A stretch of 50,897 nt of DNA, from positions 1 through 50,897 of the forward strand of contig JAQGOG010000176.1 in the NCBI GenBank assembly GCA_028293765.1, in the 5' to 3' direction. Source of the stretch: Gammaproteobacteria bacterium. Lineage in GTDB: Bacteria; Pseudomonadota; Gammaproteobacteria; Steroidobacterales; Steroidobacteraceae. Under the pieces are notes generated by a model. The model did not search any database, had not been told where the DNA came from, and saw nothing but the letters and a program-made list of their open reading frames with translations. Of the stretch, positions 33,402-42,637 are shown piece by piece (the stretch's first letter is position 1; the number at the start of each line of letters is the position of its first letter). Made by a program: the position numbers and the translations under genes.

Positions 33402-34784
33402 CTAAGGAGTCCTGCTTGCCTGGGGAATTTCGAACACCACGCGCAGCCCGCGCCCGTCGGCGCCGCTCTCCGCAAGGATCCAGCCGTGGTGGAGCTCGAT
33501 GATGCCGCGGCAGATCGCAAGGCCGAGCCCGCTGCCTGAGTCGGCCGCGCCCCCTCGCTCGCCGCGGTTATCCAGGCGCACGAAGCGCTCGAAGATGCGT
33601 TCGCGCTGTTCTGCCGGCACGCCAGCGCCCTGATCTTCGAGGCTCACGCGCCATACACCCGCGCCAATGGCCGAATGCAGCTTGATGAGACTTCCGCGCG
33701 GCGCGGCGTCGAGTGCGTTTGCCAGGAGATTCAACAGGACCTGCCGGATGCGGTGCGCCTCGAATGCCACCGTCCCGGCTCCTTCGCAGGTGAGAGTGAA
33801 TTGCCGGCCATGATGTTCGGCCAGCACGAGAGCATCCTGAGCGAACACCTGCAGGAAGCGGACCGGGTCCTGGGGCTCGAGCGCGAGCGTAATGGCGCGC
33901 GCCTCGGCGCGCGACAGAAACAACAGCTCTTCGATGATCCGGCTCAGGCGCGCGACCTCCTCGAGCTGCATCTGCAACGCTTCTTCCTGAGCCGGCGCCA
34001 GATCGCCCCCCACGAGGAGCTTCTCCGCCTGCAGGCGCACCAGCGAAAGGGGGGTCTTCAGCTCGTGGGAGGCCTCCGCCGTGAAGCGGCGGATTTGATT
34101 GAACGAATATTCCAGCCGGTCGAACATCTGGTTCAGCAGGCGCGCCAGCTCGGATATCTCGTCGCGCACCTGGCCGACGGGGATGCGCTCGCCCAGGTTA
34201 TCCGAGCCGATCCTTTTTGCGGTCTCGCGAATCAGGCGCACGGGCCGCAACGCGACCTGGCTCAACGCGAAGCCGATAGCGACGCTCACCACGAGCATCG
34301 CGGCCAGCAGCCACGAGCAGACTTCGACGTAACCGTCCATGACCTTGTGGACCTGCCGCAGGGGGGTCGCGATCGTCACATCGAAGGGCGGCAACGGAAA
34401 TTCCGCGACCCGCAGCGCGCCGATCCCCTTCATCTTCGCGTTATACAAGGGCTTGCCCACGACGTCCGGGATCGGGCGCTGCTGCAGATTGTTGGAATAG
34501 AACAGGATGCCATCCTGCCGATGGCTGTCGATGTCGATGTAGAAGAGCACGGAGGCGTACTCCGTCGTTTCGCGGATCCGCTGGTCGATGATCGCGGCGT
34601 CGAGCGTCGCGTAGTCCGGACCGAGGCGCGCCCGGATCTGCTGGAATTCGGCTCTATTCAGCAGATCGAGGCCATGGACGAGGTACTTCTCCAGCAGCTG
34701 GTAGCCAACCACGAACAGACAGGCCAGGGTGACGGTTGCCGCGAGCGCGTACCACGCGGCCAGCCGTATGCTGATCGATTTCAC
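33402..34784 (-). CDS. Sensor histidine kinase with HAMP domain
   Basis: A 460-residue membrane kinase. Two transmembrane helices (about 8-30 and 157-178) flank a periplasmic sensor. HAMP follows (about 180-235), then HisKA with ASHELKTPLSLVRLQAEK (phospho-His near 245) and HATPase with NLLANALDAAP and GSGLGLAICRGIIELHHG. Its start overlaps the stop of the upstream regulator gene by four bases. Organisation resembles CusS/QseC kinases. The adjacent efflux operon makes a metal or toxic-compound signal plausible. Confidence 0.92.
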   Translation of the reverse strand: MKSISIRLAAWYALAATVTLACLFVVGYQLLEKYLVHGLDLLNRAEFQQIRARLGPDYATLDAAIIDQRIRETTEYASVLFYIDIDSHRQDGILFYSNNLQQRPIPDVVGKPLYNAKMKGIGALRVAEFPLPPFDVTIATPLRQVHKVMDGYVEVCSWLLAAMLVVSVAIGFALSQVALRPVRLIRETAKRIGSDNLGERIPVGQVRDEISELARLLNQMFDRLEYSFNQIRRFTAEASHELKTPLSLVRLQAEKLLVGGDLAPAQEEALQMQLEEVARLSRIIEELLFLSRAEARAITLALEPQDPVRFLQVFAQDALVLAEHHGRQFTLTCEGAGTVAFEAHRIRQVLLNLLANALDAAPRGSLIKLHSAIGAGVWRVSLEDQGAGVPAEQRERIFERFVRLDNRGERGGAADSGSGLGLAICRGIIELHHGWILAESGADGRGLRVVFEIPQASRTP

Positions 34785-35446
34785 AGCAACTGGTAGCCGA
34801 CGCCGCGCACGGTCTTGAAGAGCGGCTTGTCGGCGGGCTTTTCGAGCTTCGCCCGCAGCCGGCTCATGTAGACGTCGAGCAGGTTCGTGTCGACGTCGAA
34901 GTGCGACGCCCAGATCTTTTCCGAAATGAGCGTGCGCGTGAGAATGCGGCCGGGATTCTGCATGAAGATCTCCAGTAGCGCGAACTCGCGCCGTGTGAGA
35001 TCGACGGGCTGTCCGTTGAGACGCGCCGCCTGCTTCACTAGATCGAGACGCAGGACGCCATGCTCGAGCACCGTCTCCTTCACGTCGGATTGCCGCCGGA
35101 GCTGCGAACGCACTCGGGCGAGGAGCTCCTCCAGGCTGAAGGGTTTGGAGAGATAGTCATCGGCCCCCAGGTCCAGGCCCTTGACCCGATCCTGGACGGC
35201 ATCGCGGGCGCTCAAGATCAGCACCGGCTCCTTGAAGCCGTTCTTGCGCCACTCGCGCAGCAGATCGAGTCCGTCGCCGTCCGGAAGCCCGAGATCGAGA
35301 ATGATGAGGTCGTAGGATGTCTCACACAGGGCGTCCCGGGCGGCGGCGCAGGAGCGCGCCCAGGCCACAGTGTAGGAGCGCTCAGTGAGCCCTTGCTTCA
35401 AGAGCTGGGCGAGGCGCTGCTGGTCTTCGACTATCAGGACTTTCAC
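34781..35446 (-). CDS. OmpR/PhoB-family response regulator
   Basis: A 221-residue regulator. Receiver domain (about 1-115, Asp in IILDLGLPDGDG, Lys in LSKPFSLEELLAR) and winged-helix DNA-binding domain (about 128-220, LTRREFALLEIFMQNPGRIL, RLRAKLEKP, VRGVGYQL). Start GTG 35446, where KVLIVEDQ begins. It pairs with the kinase that follows and is divergent from the efflux operon; the shared region has three candidate half-sites. Confidence 0.93.
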   Translation of the reverse strand: MKVLIVEDQQRLAQLLKQGLTERSYTVAWARSCAAARDALCETSYDLIILDLGLPDGDGLDLLREWRKNGFKEPVLILSARDAVQDRVKGLDLGADDYLSKPFSLEELLARVRSQLRRQSDVKETVLEHGVLRLDLVKQAARLNGQPVDLTRREFALLEIFMQNPGRILTRTLISEKIWASHFDVDTNLLDVYMSRLRAKLEKPADKPLFKTVRGVGYQLL

Positions 35447-35548
35447 GACACGAGGCGCTCCGGGGGGCCAACGCCGCGCCTGCGGGCCGGCCAGGGCCGC
35501 CCAGTATACGACCGCCGCTCCAAAGTACGAGCCCGCCCGCCGCGCTTC

Positions 35549-35576
35549 CTTAATTTCCATTCAGGATGACTTCAGG
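35549..35576. promoter_or_regulatory. Three tandem half-sites with 11-bp period
   Basis: CTTAAT (35549), TTCAGG (35560) and TTCAGG (35571) start exactly 11 bp apart, one DNA turn, as OmpR/PhoB-type regulators require. They lie between the response regulator gene and the efflux operon, about 73 bp before the latter. Function as the regulator's box is inferred. Confidence 0.5.
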
Positions 35577-35648
35577 TTCGCGACAGGATCACCGTTTACT
35601 GTTGCACCCAGGATTGCCGTGGAAGGTCCGCGGCCGTGAGAGGTTATT

Positions 35649-36695
35649 GTGATAAATCGCTCTATTTTCATCGCGCTCGGCGCCGCCAGTGTGTTTGCAG
35701 CTTGCGGCGCGGCGTCTGCCGCCACGGCTCCTAACTATCATGTAATCACGCGTTATGCGGTAGGCGGACACGACACGGGTTACGACTACCTTCGCCTCGA
35801 CCCGGCGTCGCATCGTCTTTTCGTGGCACATGGTACGCGCGTGGAAGTATTGGACGCGGACTCCGGCAAGAAGCTGGGTGAGATCGCGGATGTCGCGGGG
35901 GTACACGGAATCGCGTTCGTCCCGGAGCTCGGTCGCGGCTTTACCAGCAACGGGCTGGCACGCACCGTCACGATGTTTGATCTGGCGACCCTCAAGACGC
36001 TCAAGGTGATCAAGTACACCGGCGTCAAGCCTGACTCCATCGACTACGATCCCGAGACGCACCGCGTGTTCGTGGTGAACGGCGGGGAAAGCGGCGACGT
36101 TTCAGTGCTCGACCCCAGTACGGGCGCGATCGTCGCGACGGTGTCGCTCTCCGGCGGCAAGCTGGAGGAGCTCCAGCTCGACGGCCACGGCCATGGTTTC
36201 GTGAACGATGAAGACCAGAGCGTCGTGCACGTATTCGACACCCACAAGCTCGTGCAGCTCGCCACCTGGTCGGTCGCGCCGGGAGAGGGCGGCACCGGTC
36301 TTGCTTTCGACAAGCAGCGGCACCGGCTCTTCGCCGCCTGCGGTAACAGCAAACTGGTCGTGCTCGACAGCGACACGGGCAAGGTAGTGGGTACGGCGGC
36401 GATTGGTGAAGATCCGGATGGTGCGGTATTCGACCCTAAGACGAAACGGATCCTCGTTTCCAACCACGACGGTACGTTGAGTGTCGTGGACGGCGCCGCC
36501 GGGGATAACTATCCAACCCTGCAGACGGTGAAGACGGAGCCGTTCGCGCGCACCATCGCTCTCGATGAGCGCAACGGTCACGCGTACCTGCCGACCGCGA
36601 AGTTCGGGCCCGCACCGCAGCCCACCGCCCAAACGCCCAAGCCGCGGCCGGTGATGGTGCCTGAGAGCTTTGTCGTACTGGTCGTCGGCGAATAA
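35649..36695 (+). CDS. Secreted YncE-like beta-propeller protein
   Basis: A 348-residue periplasmic protein with a signal peptide (about 1-25, ending ASAAT) and a seven-blade-type propeller of the YncE/YVTN kind (repeats such as RLFVAHGTRVEVLDADSG, HRVFVVNGGESGDVSVLDP). GAGAGG precedes GTG 35649. It is the first gene of the TolC-adaptor-RND operon, two bases before the TolC gene. Its role in efflux is unknown; it may bind a ligand or assist assembly. Confidence 0.85.
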   Translation: MINRSIFIALGAASVFAACGAASAATAPNYHVITRYAVGGHDTGYDYLRLDPASHRLFVAHGTRVEVLDADSGKKLGEIADVAGVHGIAFVPELGRGFTSNGLARTVTMFDLATLKTLKVIKYTGVKPDSIDYDPETHRVFVVNGGESGDVSVLDPSTGAIVATVSLSGGKLEELQLDGHGHGFVNDEDQSVVHVFDTHKLVQLATWSVAPGEGGTGLAFDKQRHRLFAACGNSKLVVLDSDTGKVVGTAAIGEDPDGAVFDPKTKRILVSNHDGTLSVVDGAAGDNYPTLQTVKTEPFARTIALDERNGHAYLPTAKFGPAPQPTAQTPKPRPVMVPESFVVLVVGE

Positions 36696-36697
36696 AC

Positions 36698-38068
36698 ATG
36701 CGCGCCGCGATCATGGCTGTGCTCGTCAGCGCCCTCACCGGGTGCGCCTTCTATCACGCGATGCCTCTGAACGATGCCGCACGGGACAAGGCGCTGGCGC
36801 CCGTGCCCATCGATCGGGTGAAAGTGGCGGCCGCCAACCTCGAGCATCCCCTTGTGAAGCCGTTGGTAATCGACGGTAATGGCGGTTTCTCGCCCGACGA
36901 GATCGCGGTGATGGCGGTCATCGTGAGCCCCGCGCTGCGTGCTTTGCGCGATCAGCGTGGGGTGGCCCGCGCGCAGGTGATCCAAGCCGGAATTCTACCC
37001 AATCCGCAATTGAGCGAGAGCATCGACATTCCCCATGGCAATGCCGATCCCTCCTACGTGAGCGCCCACACCCTGGGCCTGAGTTGGGATGTGAGCGCCT
37101 TGCTCGCCCGGCACGACGAAATGGAGGCGGCCCGCGCGAGCGCCGAGGCAGTGGACCTGCAGGTGGCCTGGGAAGAATGGCAGGTCGCGCAGGACTCGCG
37201 GCTGCGGGCGTTCAGGCTGCTGGCGATGCGGGCGCAGCTGCCGCTCGCCCGTGCCATCGAAGGCGGACTCGAGGCCAACATCATCGCCCTGCGCCAAGGG
37301 CTGGCGGGCGGCCACAAGACCATGGTGGATCTCACGGGGGCCACCGACCTTCTCACGCAGGCGCGCAAAAATCGGCTGACGCTGGAGCAGTCCATCACGG
37401 CCGATCGGCTCGCGCTCGATATCGCGCTCGCGCAACCGGTCGACTACGACATACAGATCAAGCCCGGCACGACGTTTCCGGTACTGCCGGACGATTCGCG
37501 GGCCACCGACGAGTTGCTCGCCGGCATCGAGAATCGGCGCTTCGATCTCGTCGCGCTCGCCCTCGGCTACCGCAGCCAGGAGGCAACCCTGCGGGCCGCC
37601 GTCAAATCGCAGTTTCCCAAGATTGGCCTGAGCTTCTCGCGAGCGAGCGATACGAGCGATGTGAAGACGCTCGGCGGCGGTGTCAGCATCGAGCTACCTC
37701 TCTTCGATCGGCGGCAGGGCGTCATTGCGGGGGCGAAGGCGACGCGTCAGCAGCTCTTTGACGAGTATTACGCACGCCTCGCCGAAGCCCGCGCACAAGT
37801 GCAGCAGATCCTCGAAGACCTCACCGCCACCCGTGCGCAGCTCGAGGAAGCCACGCGCTCGCTGCCGGACCTCGAGCAACTCGCCGCCGCTTACGACAAG
37901 GCGTTTCAGAGTCACAACGCTGACGTGCTCGCTTACCGTGACGCGCAAGCCGCACTCGCGACTCGCCGCATGGAGGAAAGCAAGCTCCGTCAGGACGTGC
38001 TCGAGCTCAGCGTCGCTCTCGAGATCGCCACCGGCCGTCCACTTCTCGATCGCACTCCGCCGTCGTGA
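36698..38068 (+). CDS. TolC-family outer-membrane efflux lipoprotein
   Basis: A 456-residue lipoprotein. The lipobox LTGC ends a short signal peptide (Cys at about 16), and two OEP domains follow (about 60-250 and 260-450) with long Ala/Glu-rich helices. It should form the outer-membrane channel of the RND system encoded next. ATG is at 36698. Confidence 0.9.
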   Translation: MRAAIMAVLVSALTGCAFYHAMPLNDAARDKALAPVPIDRVKVAAANLEHPLVKPLVIDGNGGFSPDEIAVMAVIVSPALRALRDQRGVARAQVIQAGILPNPQLSESIDIPHGNADPSYVSAHTLGLSWDVSALLARHDEMEAARASAEAVDLQVAWEEWQVAQDSRLRAFRLLAMRAQLPLARAIEGGLEANIIALRQGLAGGHKTMVDLTGATDLLTQARKNRLTLEQSITADRLALDIALAQPVDYDIQIKPGTTFPVLPDDSRATDELLAGIENRRFDLVALALGYRSQEATLRAAVKSQFPKIGLSFSRASDTSDVKTLGGGVSIELPLFDRRQGVIAGAKATRQQLFDEYYARLAEARAQVQQILEDLTATRAQLEEATRSLPDLEQLAAAYDKAFQSHNADVLAYRDAQAALATRRMEESKLRQDVLELSVALEIATGRPLLDRTPPS

Positions 38069-38144
38069 TCCCTCACCGAGAGCGACTAAAAGCCTGCAGG
38101 AGCGGGCCGACTTACCTCTGCTTGCCTGACGCCGGAATCCATAT

Positions 38145-39380
38145 ATGAAGAACAAGCGAATTGTCATTGCTGTTGTGAGCACCGCTGCCGTGGCGGTACT
38201 GTTTTTTCTCTTCTCACGCCGAGCCACCCCGGAAGCTGAAGCGGAAGTAAAACCCGCCGCGCGTGTCGAGACGGCGCCGCTGCGGAGCCAGCCGATCGCG
38301 CGGACAATCGAGGCATTCGGAGTCGTCGAATCGGCGCCGATGTCTGAACGCACTACCCCCGCGACGTATGAGTCCGTTGTTGTGGCGATTCACGCCTCGC
38401 CGGGCTCCCGCGTCGCTGCGGGCGAAGTGATAATGGAGATCGCGCCGAGCCCCGATGCCAGGCTGCAGTTGGAATCGGCGCGCACTGCGGCGACTCTTGC
38501 CACGCAAGGTTTGACCGCCCTGCAGGAGCGCTATGACCTGAAGCTTGCCACCGGCCAGGAGCTGCTCACGGCTCGCCAGGCGGAGCGCGACGCGCGGGAA
38601 AAGCTCGCCAGTTACGAGGCGCGCGGCATGGGCGGCGACGGCAAGTTGCACGCCCCAGTCGCGGGGGTCATCAGCAAACTCGATCTCGTCGCGGGCTCAC
38701 TCGTCGCTGTCGGCGCGCCGCTGTTTGCGGTAGCTGGGGGTTCCAATCTGGAAGCGCGGCTCTCGGTTGAGAGCGGTGCGCTTGCGCTGATGGCGCGGAA
38801 TCAGAGCGTCAGCCTCGAATCGACGCAGCAGAATGACGACCCTATAAAGTCGAGCGTGCGAGTCGTAGGCGGTGCTCTGAACCCGACCTCTGGATCGGCC
38901 GACGTCCGCGTTTCCGTGCCTCCTGGCGGGCCGTTGCTGTTGGGAGAGCGAGTACGCGCCGTCATCGAGGTAGCCAGGAAGGAAGCGGCCCTCGTAGTGC
39001 CGCGCACTGCCGTTCTGCCGGATGAGGACGGCAAGCAGGTCCTTTTTACAGTCAAGGACGGCAAGGCCGTGCGGCACGAAGTCGACGTCGGGATCACAAC
39101 AGACGATCTCGTGGAGGTCACAGCGTCCGACCTGCATGCCGGCGATGCGGTAGTGACCATGGGCAACTACGAATTGTCGGACGGAATGGAGATCCAGGCG
39201 GCCGCCGACAAGACAGATGAGCGGGCCGCGAAATCCAAGGGTGACGCGGCTGGCAAGAGTCCGCAAGGGGCCAAGGACGAAGCCGACGCGGACGACGCGA
39301 AGGACGACGCGGTCAAAGGTGAAGCCAAGGACTCCTCCAAGGCACCGGCGAAGACCGCCAGCAAGGGCGACCAGTCGTGA
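38145..39380 (+). CDS. RND efflux periplasmic adaptor
   Basis: A 411-residue inner-membrane-anchored membrane fusion protein. N-terminal helix (about 5-24), HlyD/biotinyl-lipoyl part with YESVVVAIHASPGSRVAAGEVI, short helical hairpin, then barrel domains (SADVRVSVPPGGPLLLGERVRA). An unusual Lys/Asp/Ala-rich tail (about 355-411) follows and is not typical of the family. Its stop overlaps the GTG start of the pump gene (GTGA). It connects pump and TolC channel. Confidence 0.9.
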   Translation: MKNKRIVIAVVSTAAVAVLFFLFSRRATPEAEAEVKPAARVETAPLRSQPIARTIEAFGVVESAPMSERTTPATYESVVVAIHASPGSRVAAGEVIMEIAPSPDARLQLESARTAATLATQGLTALQERYDLKLATGQELLTARQAERDAREKLASYEARGMGGDGKLHAPVAGVISKLDLVAGSLVAVGAPLFAVAGGSNLEARLSVESGALALMARNQSVSLESTQQNDDPIKSSVRVVGGALNPTSGSADVRVSVPPGGPLLLGERVRAVIEVARKEAALVVPRTAVLPDEDGKQVLFTVKDGKAVRHEVDVGITTDDLVEVTASDLHAGDAVVTMGNYELSDGMEIQAAADKTDERAAKSKGDAAGKSPQGAKDEADADDAKDDAVKGEAKDSSKAPAKTASKGDQS

Positions 39381-42300
39381 CTTTCGTCGAGCGGCTGCAA
39401 TCGCAGCGCCGGGCCGTCATCACTCTGATCGCGGTGCTGGCTATCGGCGGTATCGTCGCGGGCCTGACCTTGCCGGTTGCGCTCTTTCCGCACGTCGAGT
39501 TTCCGCGCATCGTCGTCAACATCGACGCGGGTGACCGCCCGGCCGAGCGCATGACCACCGAGGTGACCATGCTGGTGGAGGACGCCGTACGCTCGGTGCC
39601 GGGCCTGCTCAGCGTGCGCTCGAACTCCTCGCGCGGCACGGCGGATATCTCGATCAACTTCGATTGGGGCCAGGACATGATCGCGGCGCTGCTGCAGATC
39701 GAATCGGCGGTCAACAAAGTCCTGCCGACCCTGCCCCCCGGGACGACGTTCGACGTCCGGCGCATGGACCCGACGGTGTTTCCGGTCATCGCCTACAGCC
39801 TGACCTCGAAAGCGCATTCGCTGGTCGAGTTACGCGATATCGCGTATTACCAGCTGCGTCCCCTTCTCTCGACAGTGCCGGGGGTTGCCAAGGTTGCCGT
39901 GCTGGGCGGTGCCGAAGCCGAGTACCGGGTGACGATCGATCCAGGCCGCCTCGAGGCCCGCGGTCTCACTCTCGCGGATGTCGCCAAGGAGCTGTCCGCA
40001 GCCAACACGATCGGCTCGGTCGGCCGCCTCGAGGATCATTACAAACTGTATCTGGCCATCGTCGACAATCGAGCGCTCGATGAGCGGCAGATCGGTGAGA
40101 CCGTGCTGCTCAAGACTCCTTCGGGACTCGTGCGCGTGTCGGATGTCGCGACCGTTACGCGCGACACCGTCCCGCAATGGATCCGCGTGACCGCCGATGC
40201 CCGTGATGCGGTGATTTTCCAGGTCTATCAGCAGCCGGACGCCAATACGGTGCAGATCTCCCGCGACGTGCAGGCAAAGCTGCGGGACTTCAAGAGTCAG
40301 CTGCCAGGCGGGTTGCAGATCGCCGACTGGTACGACCAGAGCGAGCTCATCGTCAATTCGGCCAACAGTGTCCGCGACGCCGTACTCATCGGCATGTGTC
40401 TCGCCGCCGGGGTGTTGTTGCTGTTTTTGCGCAATGGCAAAGTGACCTTGATTGCGGTCGCGACCGTGCCTGCGACGCTCGCCGCCACGGTGTTGCTGTT
40501 GAAGGTCCTGCACGGCAGTTTCAACATCATGACGCTCGGAGGCATGGCCGCGGCGGTCGGACTCATCATCGATGACGCCATCGTGATGGTCGAGCACGTC
40601 ATCCGCCGCATGCGGGGAGCTTCCGGAGAGCGCCATGCGGTCGTGTGGCAGGCGGCCGGTGAATTCACCCTGCCACTGGTGGCCTCGTCACTGTCGACGA
40701 TCATCATTTTTGCGCCGCTCGCGTTTCTGTCGGGGGTCACGGGTGCCTTCTTCAAGGCGCTCTCCCTGACGATGGCGGCGAGTCTGGTCATCTCGTTCGT
40801 GATCGCCTGGCTGGGTGTGCCGGTGATCGCGGATCACTTCCTGAACGACAAGGACGCGAGTCAGAAAGAGGGTGGGGCGTTCACCGAACGCGTTCACCAC
40901 GGCTATGAGCGGCTCATGCGCCGCATTCTCGCGCGACCGGTGCTGTTGCTGTTTGGCGTGGTGCCGCTGCTGCTGTTGGCTTGGATCGGCTACCAGAGTA
41001 TCGGCTCCGGCTTCATGCCGGCGATGGACGAGGGCGGCTTCATTCTCGATTACCGCGCCGAGGCGGGAACCTCACTGAGCGAGACCGATCGTCTGCTGCG
41101 ACAGGTCGAGGAGATCCTGCGGTCGACACCGGAGGTCCAGACCTATTCCCGCCGCACCGGCCTGCAGCTCGGCGGCGGCATCACGGAGGCGAACGAAGGC
41201 GATTTCTTCATCCGCCTCAAGGACGCCCGCGACCGCCCCGCCGAAGAGATCATGGCTGACGTGCGCGGACGCGTCGAGAAGACGGTGCCCGGTCTCGAGA
41301 TCGAAATGGCGCAGCTCATGGAGGACCTCATCGGCGATCTGACCGCCGTGCCGCAGCCGATCGAGATCAAGCTCTACAGCGACAATGCCGAGCTGTTGCA
41401 GTCGACGGCGAAGAGTATCGCCGCAAGGGTGGGAAAGATTCCCGGCGTCGTCGATGTGTTGAGCGGCATCGTGCTCGCGGGTGATGGCCTCACCATCCAC
41501 GTGGACCGCGCGAAGGCCGGCGTGGAGGGCATGGATCCTGATGAGGTCAGCCAGCAGATCGCAGGCCTCCTCGCCGGTTCGACCGCCGTGACGCGGGTTG
41601 AAAGCGGACCGAAGCTCGTGGGCATCCGGGCTTGGATTCCATCGCGCCCCCGCGCAACGGCCGACGCCATCGGTAAGCTCCGGCTGCGGGCGCCCGACGG
41701 TCACTCCTTCCCAATCGAGCGGGTCGCGACGTTGACCACGCAGGTTGGTCAGCCCCAGATCGTCCGCGACGACCTCAAGCGCATGCTCGCGGTCACGGGT
41801 CGCATCAGCGGCCGCGACCTCGGCACGACGATCCGCGACGTACAGGCGGTCCTGGCGCAGCCAGGCGTGGTGCCGAGGGGTATCTACTTTCGGCTCGGGG
41901 GCACCTATGCGCAGCAGCGCGCCGCGTTCAGCGGACTCATTGCCGTCTTTGGGGCGGCCATCGCGCTGGTGTTTCTGCTGCTCCTGGTGTTGTACCGGAG
42001 CTTCCGGACGAGCATCGCGATGCTGGTGACCACGCTGCTGGCGCTCTCGGCCGTGACCATAGGGCTGTGGGTCACGCACACGGAGCTCAACATCTCCTCC
42101 ATGATGGGCATGACGATGATTGTCGGCATCGCCACGGAAGTTGCGATTTTCTACGTCTCCGAGCTCGTCTCGCTGCCCGCGGAGCTGCCGCCGCACGAGG
42201 CTCTCATCCTGGCCGGTATCAACCGCATGCGCCCGATCGCAATGACCACGGTGGCGGCCATTCTCGCTCTCGCGCCGCTGGCTCTCGGCATCGGCGCCGG

Positions 42301-42451
42301 ATCGGCCATGCAGCAGCCCCTGGCGATCGCCATCATCTCGGGGCTGATCCTGCAATTGCCGCTCGTGCTGCTCGTCCTGCCGGCGCTCCTCCTGTTCGGG
42401 AATGCGCGCGGGGGGCAGCCGGAGGGTGCGACGTATGCGCCGCACGCGTGA
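39377..42451 (+). CDS. RND efflux permease
   Basis: A 1024-residue inner-membrane pump with 12 transmembrane helices in two halves and two large periplasmic loops. TM4 has GLIIDDAIVMVEHVI, the two Asp typical of drug pumps. TM10 reads GIATEVAIFYVSEL: by my alignment Glu stands where drug pumps have the essential Lys, as in metal-type RND (CusA/CzcA) pumps. So substrate class is uncertain. Start GTG 39377. It is probably the last gene of the propeller-TolC-adaptor-RND operon. Confidence 0.93.
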   Translation: MTFVERLQSQRRAVITLIAVLAIGGIVAGLTLPVALFPHVEFPRIVVNIDAGDRPAERMTTEVTMLVEDAVRSVPGLLSVRSNSSRGTADISINFDWGQDMIAALLQIESAVNKVLPTLPPGTTFDVRRMDPTVFPVIAYSLTSKAHSLVELRDIAYYQLRPLLSTVPGVAKVAVLGGAEAEYRVTIDPGRLEARGLTLADVAKELSAANTIGSVGRLEDHYKLYLAIVDNRALDERQIGETVLLKTPSGLVRVSDVATVTRDTVPQWIRVTADARDAVIFQVYQQPDANTVQISRDVQAKLRDFKSQLPGGLQIADWYDQSELIVNSANSVRDAVLIGMCLAAGVLLLFLRNGKVTLIAVATVPATLAATVLLLKVLHGSFNIMTLGGMAAAVGLIIDDAIVMVEHVIRRMRGASGERHAVVWQAAGEFTLPLVASSLSTIIIFAPLAFLSGVTGAFFKALSLTMAASLVISFVIAWLGVPVIADHFLNDKDASQKEGGAFTERVHHGYERLMRRILARPVLLLFGVVPLLLLAWIGYQSIGSGFMPAMDEGGFILDYRAEAGTSLSETDRLLRQVEEILRSTPEVQTYSRRTGLQLGGGITEANEGDFFIRLKDARDRPAEEIMADVRGRVEKTVPGLEIEMAQLMEDLIGDLTAVPQPIEIKLYSDNAELLQSTAKSIAARVGKIPGVVDVLSGIVLAGDGLTIHVDRAKAGVEGMDPDEVSQQIAGLLAGSTAVTRVESGPKLVGIRAWIPSRPRATADAIGKLRLRAPDGHSFPIERVATLTTQVGQPQIVRDDLKRMLAVTGRISGRDLGTTIRDVQAVLAQPGVVPRGIYFRLGGTYAQQRAAFSGLIAVFGAAIALVFLLLLVLYRSFRTSIAMLVTTLLALSAVTIGLWVTHTELNISSMMGMTMIVGIATEVAIFYVSELVSLPAELPPHEALILAGINRMRPIAMTTVAAILALAPLALGIGAGSAMQQPLAIAIISGLILQLPLVLLVLPALLLFGNARGGQPEGATYAPHA

Positions 42452-42554
42452 TCTGGAGGGCCGCCCGGTCTGATTGTGAGCATGCAAAGCGTGCGCAGCT
42501 GGCGGCCGCCATCAGTCGTGCACCGGCTCCTGGCGCCGCGGTTGCATTTAGGGC

Positions 42555-42582
42555 TTCCGGTCCCGGCGGCTTGCTGGATAAT
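42555..42582 (+). promoter_or_regulatory. Possible sigma-70 promoter of the cyclase gene
   Basis: TTCCGG and GATAAT separated by 16 bases, 56 bases before the start codon of the GGDEF gene. The -35 match is weak. Confidence 0.25.
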
Positions 42583-42637
42583 GGGGCTATCTTAGTCAGC
42601 CGAGACGCACGGCATCCCCTTCACGAGCGTGCGGTGA

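Noticed and set aside
33675..34796. 373-codon plus-strand frame antisense to the HAMP kinase
   Set aside because: Shadow of the kinase, no recognisable domain.
41072..42487. 471-codon antisense frame inside the RND pump gene
   Set aside because: High GC keeps antisense frames open; composition is Arg/His-rich with no domain, and the plus strand is clearly coding.
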